This document shows, piece by piece, positions 20,616-21,890 of a stretch of 21,890 bases of DNA (position 1 is the stretch's first letter; each line of letters starts with the position of its first letter). This stretch comes from Pseudomonadota bacterium (GTDB lineage Bacteria; Desulfobacterota; Syntrophia; Syntrophales; JADFWA01): the NCBI GenBank assembly GCA_015222855.1, contig JADFWA010000072.1, forward strand, positions 1 through 21,890, read 5' to 3'. The notes under the pieces were generated by a model. It searched no databases, was not told where the DNA came from, and saw only the letters and a program-made list of their open reading frames with translations. The position numbers were made by a program, and so were the translations under genes.

Positions 20616-21890
20616 ATGACCCTAAGACTTTACAATACGATGACAGGACAGAAAGAGGAATTCAAGCCGATTGAGGATAAAAAGGTCGGGATATACGTGT
20701 GCGGTATCACTGCCTATGACCTCTGCCATGTGGGGCACGCCCGCTCGGCGGTGGTTTTTGACGTTATTGCCAAATATCTGAAGTACAGAGGTTACAATGT
20801 AAACTTTGTAAAGAATTTCACTGACATAGATGATAAAATTATAGAAAAGGCAAATACCGAAGGGGTTGATATATCAGAGATATCGGAGAAATATATAAAA
20901 GAACATAATAAAGATATGGATGAGCTTGGTGTAGCCAGACCCACGGTGGTTCCCAAAGCGACGGAAAACATCAAGGGGATGATCAGGCTTATAACCACCC
21001 TTCTGGAGAATGGTTTGGCCTATGTGGGGGAGGGTGATGTCTATTTTTCTGTTGAAAAATTCAAGGAATACGGGAAGCTTTCCGGGAGGAATCTGGAGGA
21101 TATGGTAGCCGGATCGCGTGTAGACGTGGATGAGAATAAGAAAAATCCTCTTGATTTCGTTCTCTGGAAGGCCAGTAAAGAGGGGGAGCCTTGGTGGGAC
21201 AGTCCCTGGGGAAGGGGCAGGCCTGGATGGCATATAGAGTGTTCGGTGATGAGCCAGAGGTTTTTGGGAGATACATTTGATATACATGGCGGCGGAAAGG
21301 ATCTGATCTTTCCACATCATGAAAATGAGATCGCCCAGTCGGAGGGCGCTACCGGCAAAACCTTTGCGAATTACTGGATACACAATGGTTTCGTCAGGGT
21401 GGACAGTGAAAAGATGTCCAAATCCCTCGGCAATGTTTTTACAATAAAGGAGATACTCAAAAATTACCACCCGGAAGTATTGAGGCTTTTTATGCTCCAG
21501 AGCCACTACAGGAGCCCCGTGGACTTTTCCGGTGATTCCCTTGCCGAGGCGAGGGCGGGAATGGAGAGGTTCTATGCCACCTTGAAAAACATAAAAGATG
21601 CCATCGCGAATGGTGTGGATTTTTCAGGGATTTCAGAAAAAGACCTTTCCGGCAGGGATGGAGATATCTTCAAACAGATTGAAGCCCTCCACGGCAGGTT
21701 TACCGAGGCGATGGACGATGATTTCAATACCGCTATGGCAATTGGGTGCATATTCGATGCGGTCAGGCTGATTAACGGTTATCTGGCGGAAGATGGAATT
21801 GCCGCCGAGAAACTCTTTGTGCTGGATACCGCTCAGAAATCTGTAAGAGAAGTGGGTAAGGTATTGGGGTTATTCCTTGAAGATCCGGAC
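20616..21890 (+). CDS. cysS: Cysteinyl-tRNA synthetase, 3' truncated by the window
   Basis: 425 codons are present from the ATG at 20616 (MTLRLYNTMTGQKEEF) and the frame is open to the window end, so the last part of the gene is outside. It charges tRNA-Cys. The class I HIGH motif reads HVGH at 38-41 and KMSKS is at 266-270. The zinc ligands C29, C209, H234 and E238 match the E. coli set (C28, C209, H234, E238). The WHIECSVMS and HHENEIAQSEG motifs are intact. GGAG at 20605-20608 lies 7 nt upstream. It probably is translated from the same transcript as argC. Confidence 0.96.
   Translation, partial: MTLRLYNTMTGQKEEFKPIEDKKVGIYVCGITAYDLCHVGHARSAVVFDVIAKYLKYRGYNVNFVKNFTDIDDKIIEKANTEGVDISEISEKYIKEHNKDMDELGVARPTVVPKATENIKGMIRLITTLLENGLAYVGEGDVYFSVEKFKEYGKLSGRNLEDMVAGSRVDVDENKKNPLDFVLWKASKEGEPWWDSPWGRGRPGWHIECSVMSQRFLGDTFDIHGGGKDLIFPHHENEIAQSEGATGKTFANYWIHNGFVRVDSEKMSKSLGNVFTIKEILKNYHPEVLRLFMLQSHYRSPVDFSGDSLAEARAGMERFYATLKNIKDAIANGVDFSGISEKDLSGRDGDIFKQIEALHGRFTEAMDDDFNTAMAIGCIFDAVRLINGYLAEDGIAAEKLFVLDTAQKSVREVGKVLGLFLEDPD

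Noticed and set aside
1..21890. A new multi-gene defence or mobile system
   Set aside because: All genes except the 87-aa protein belong to well-known housekeeping families in canonical order. No transposase, integrase, toxin-antitoxin, phage or CRISPR genes were found.

Overview
The window (21,890 bp, moderate GC) is a conserved housekeeping locus from a Gram-negative bacterium. All 36 genes I can support lie on the + strand. It begins with the last codons of rplW and runs through the 3' part of the S10 operon, all of spc and all of alpha: rplB, rpsS, rplV, rpsC, rplP, rpmC, rpsQ, rplN, rplX, rplE, rpsN, rpsH, rplF, rplR, rpsE, rpmD, rplO, secY, map, infA, rpmJ, rpsM, rpsK, rpsD, rpoA, rplQ. 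LptD shows an LPS outer membrane. The order rplM-rpsI-argC-cysS, the folC-lptD pair, the free-standing EF-Tu domain-2-like protein and the four-cysteine (zinc) forms of S14, L36, S4 and L24 suggest a deltaproteobacterium/Desulfobacterota. That assignment is inference from gene content, not from a search.

Layout: 1-13551 is the ribosomal super-operon, closed by a strong intrinsic terminator at 13606-13636. A sigma70-type promoter at 13651-13678 then opens a second unit: an 87-aa EF-Tu-domain-like protein, a class II cyclic-nucleotide phosphodiesterase-like metallo-hydrolase, folC and lptD (13776-18500). A second promoter at 18532-18560 drives rplM-rpsI, which is followed by a terminator hairpin at 19521-19546. 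argC starts 17 nt after that hairpin's T-tract and is followed by cysS, which runs off the end of the window. No antisense genes, tRNAs, rRNAs or CRISPR arrays were seen. No gene-free stretch exceeds about 225 bp.

The genes are ordinary. The unusual part is the DNA between them. Ribosomal genes that are usually nearly abutting are separated here by 90-190 bp stretches, many holding palindromes or short sequences that recur in the window. The clearest is a 142-bp, fully symmetric inverted-repeat element at 1276-1417 between rpsS and rplV. It is flanked by the 5-bp direct repeat AGATT, and removing it restores a normal 23-nt spacer with a ribosome binding site. It looks like a miniature (MITE-like) insertion tolerated inside an essential operon. 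Other candidates are hairpins between rplW-rplB, rplR-rpsE, map-infA, rpmJ-rpsM, rpsK-rpsD, rpsD-rpoA and rplM-rpsI. A GA-rich repeat occurs at two places, and a repeat has apparently run into the 3' end of folC and been translated as its C-terminal tail. I found no convincing new multi-gene system.
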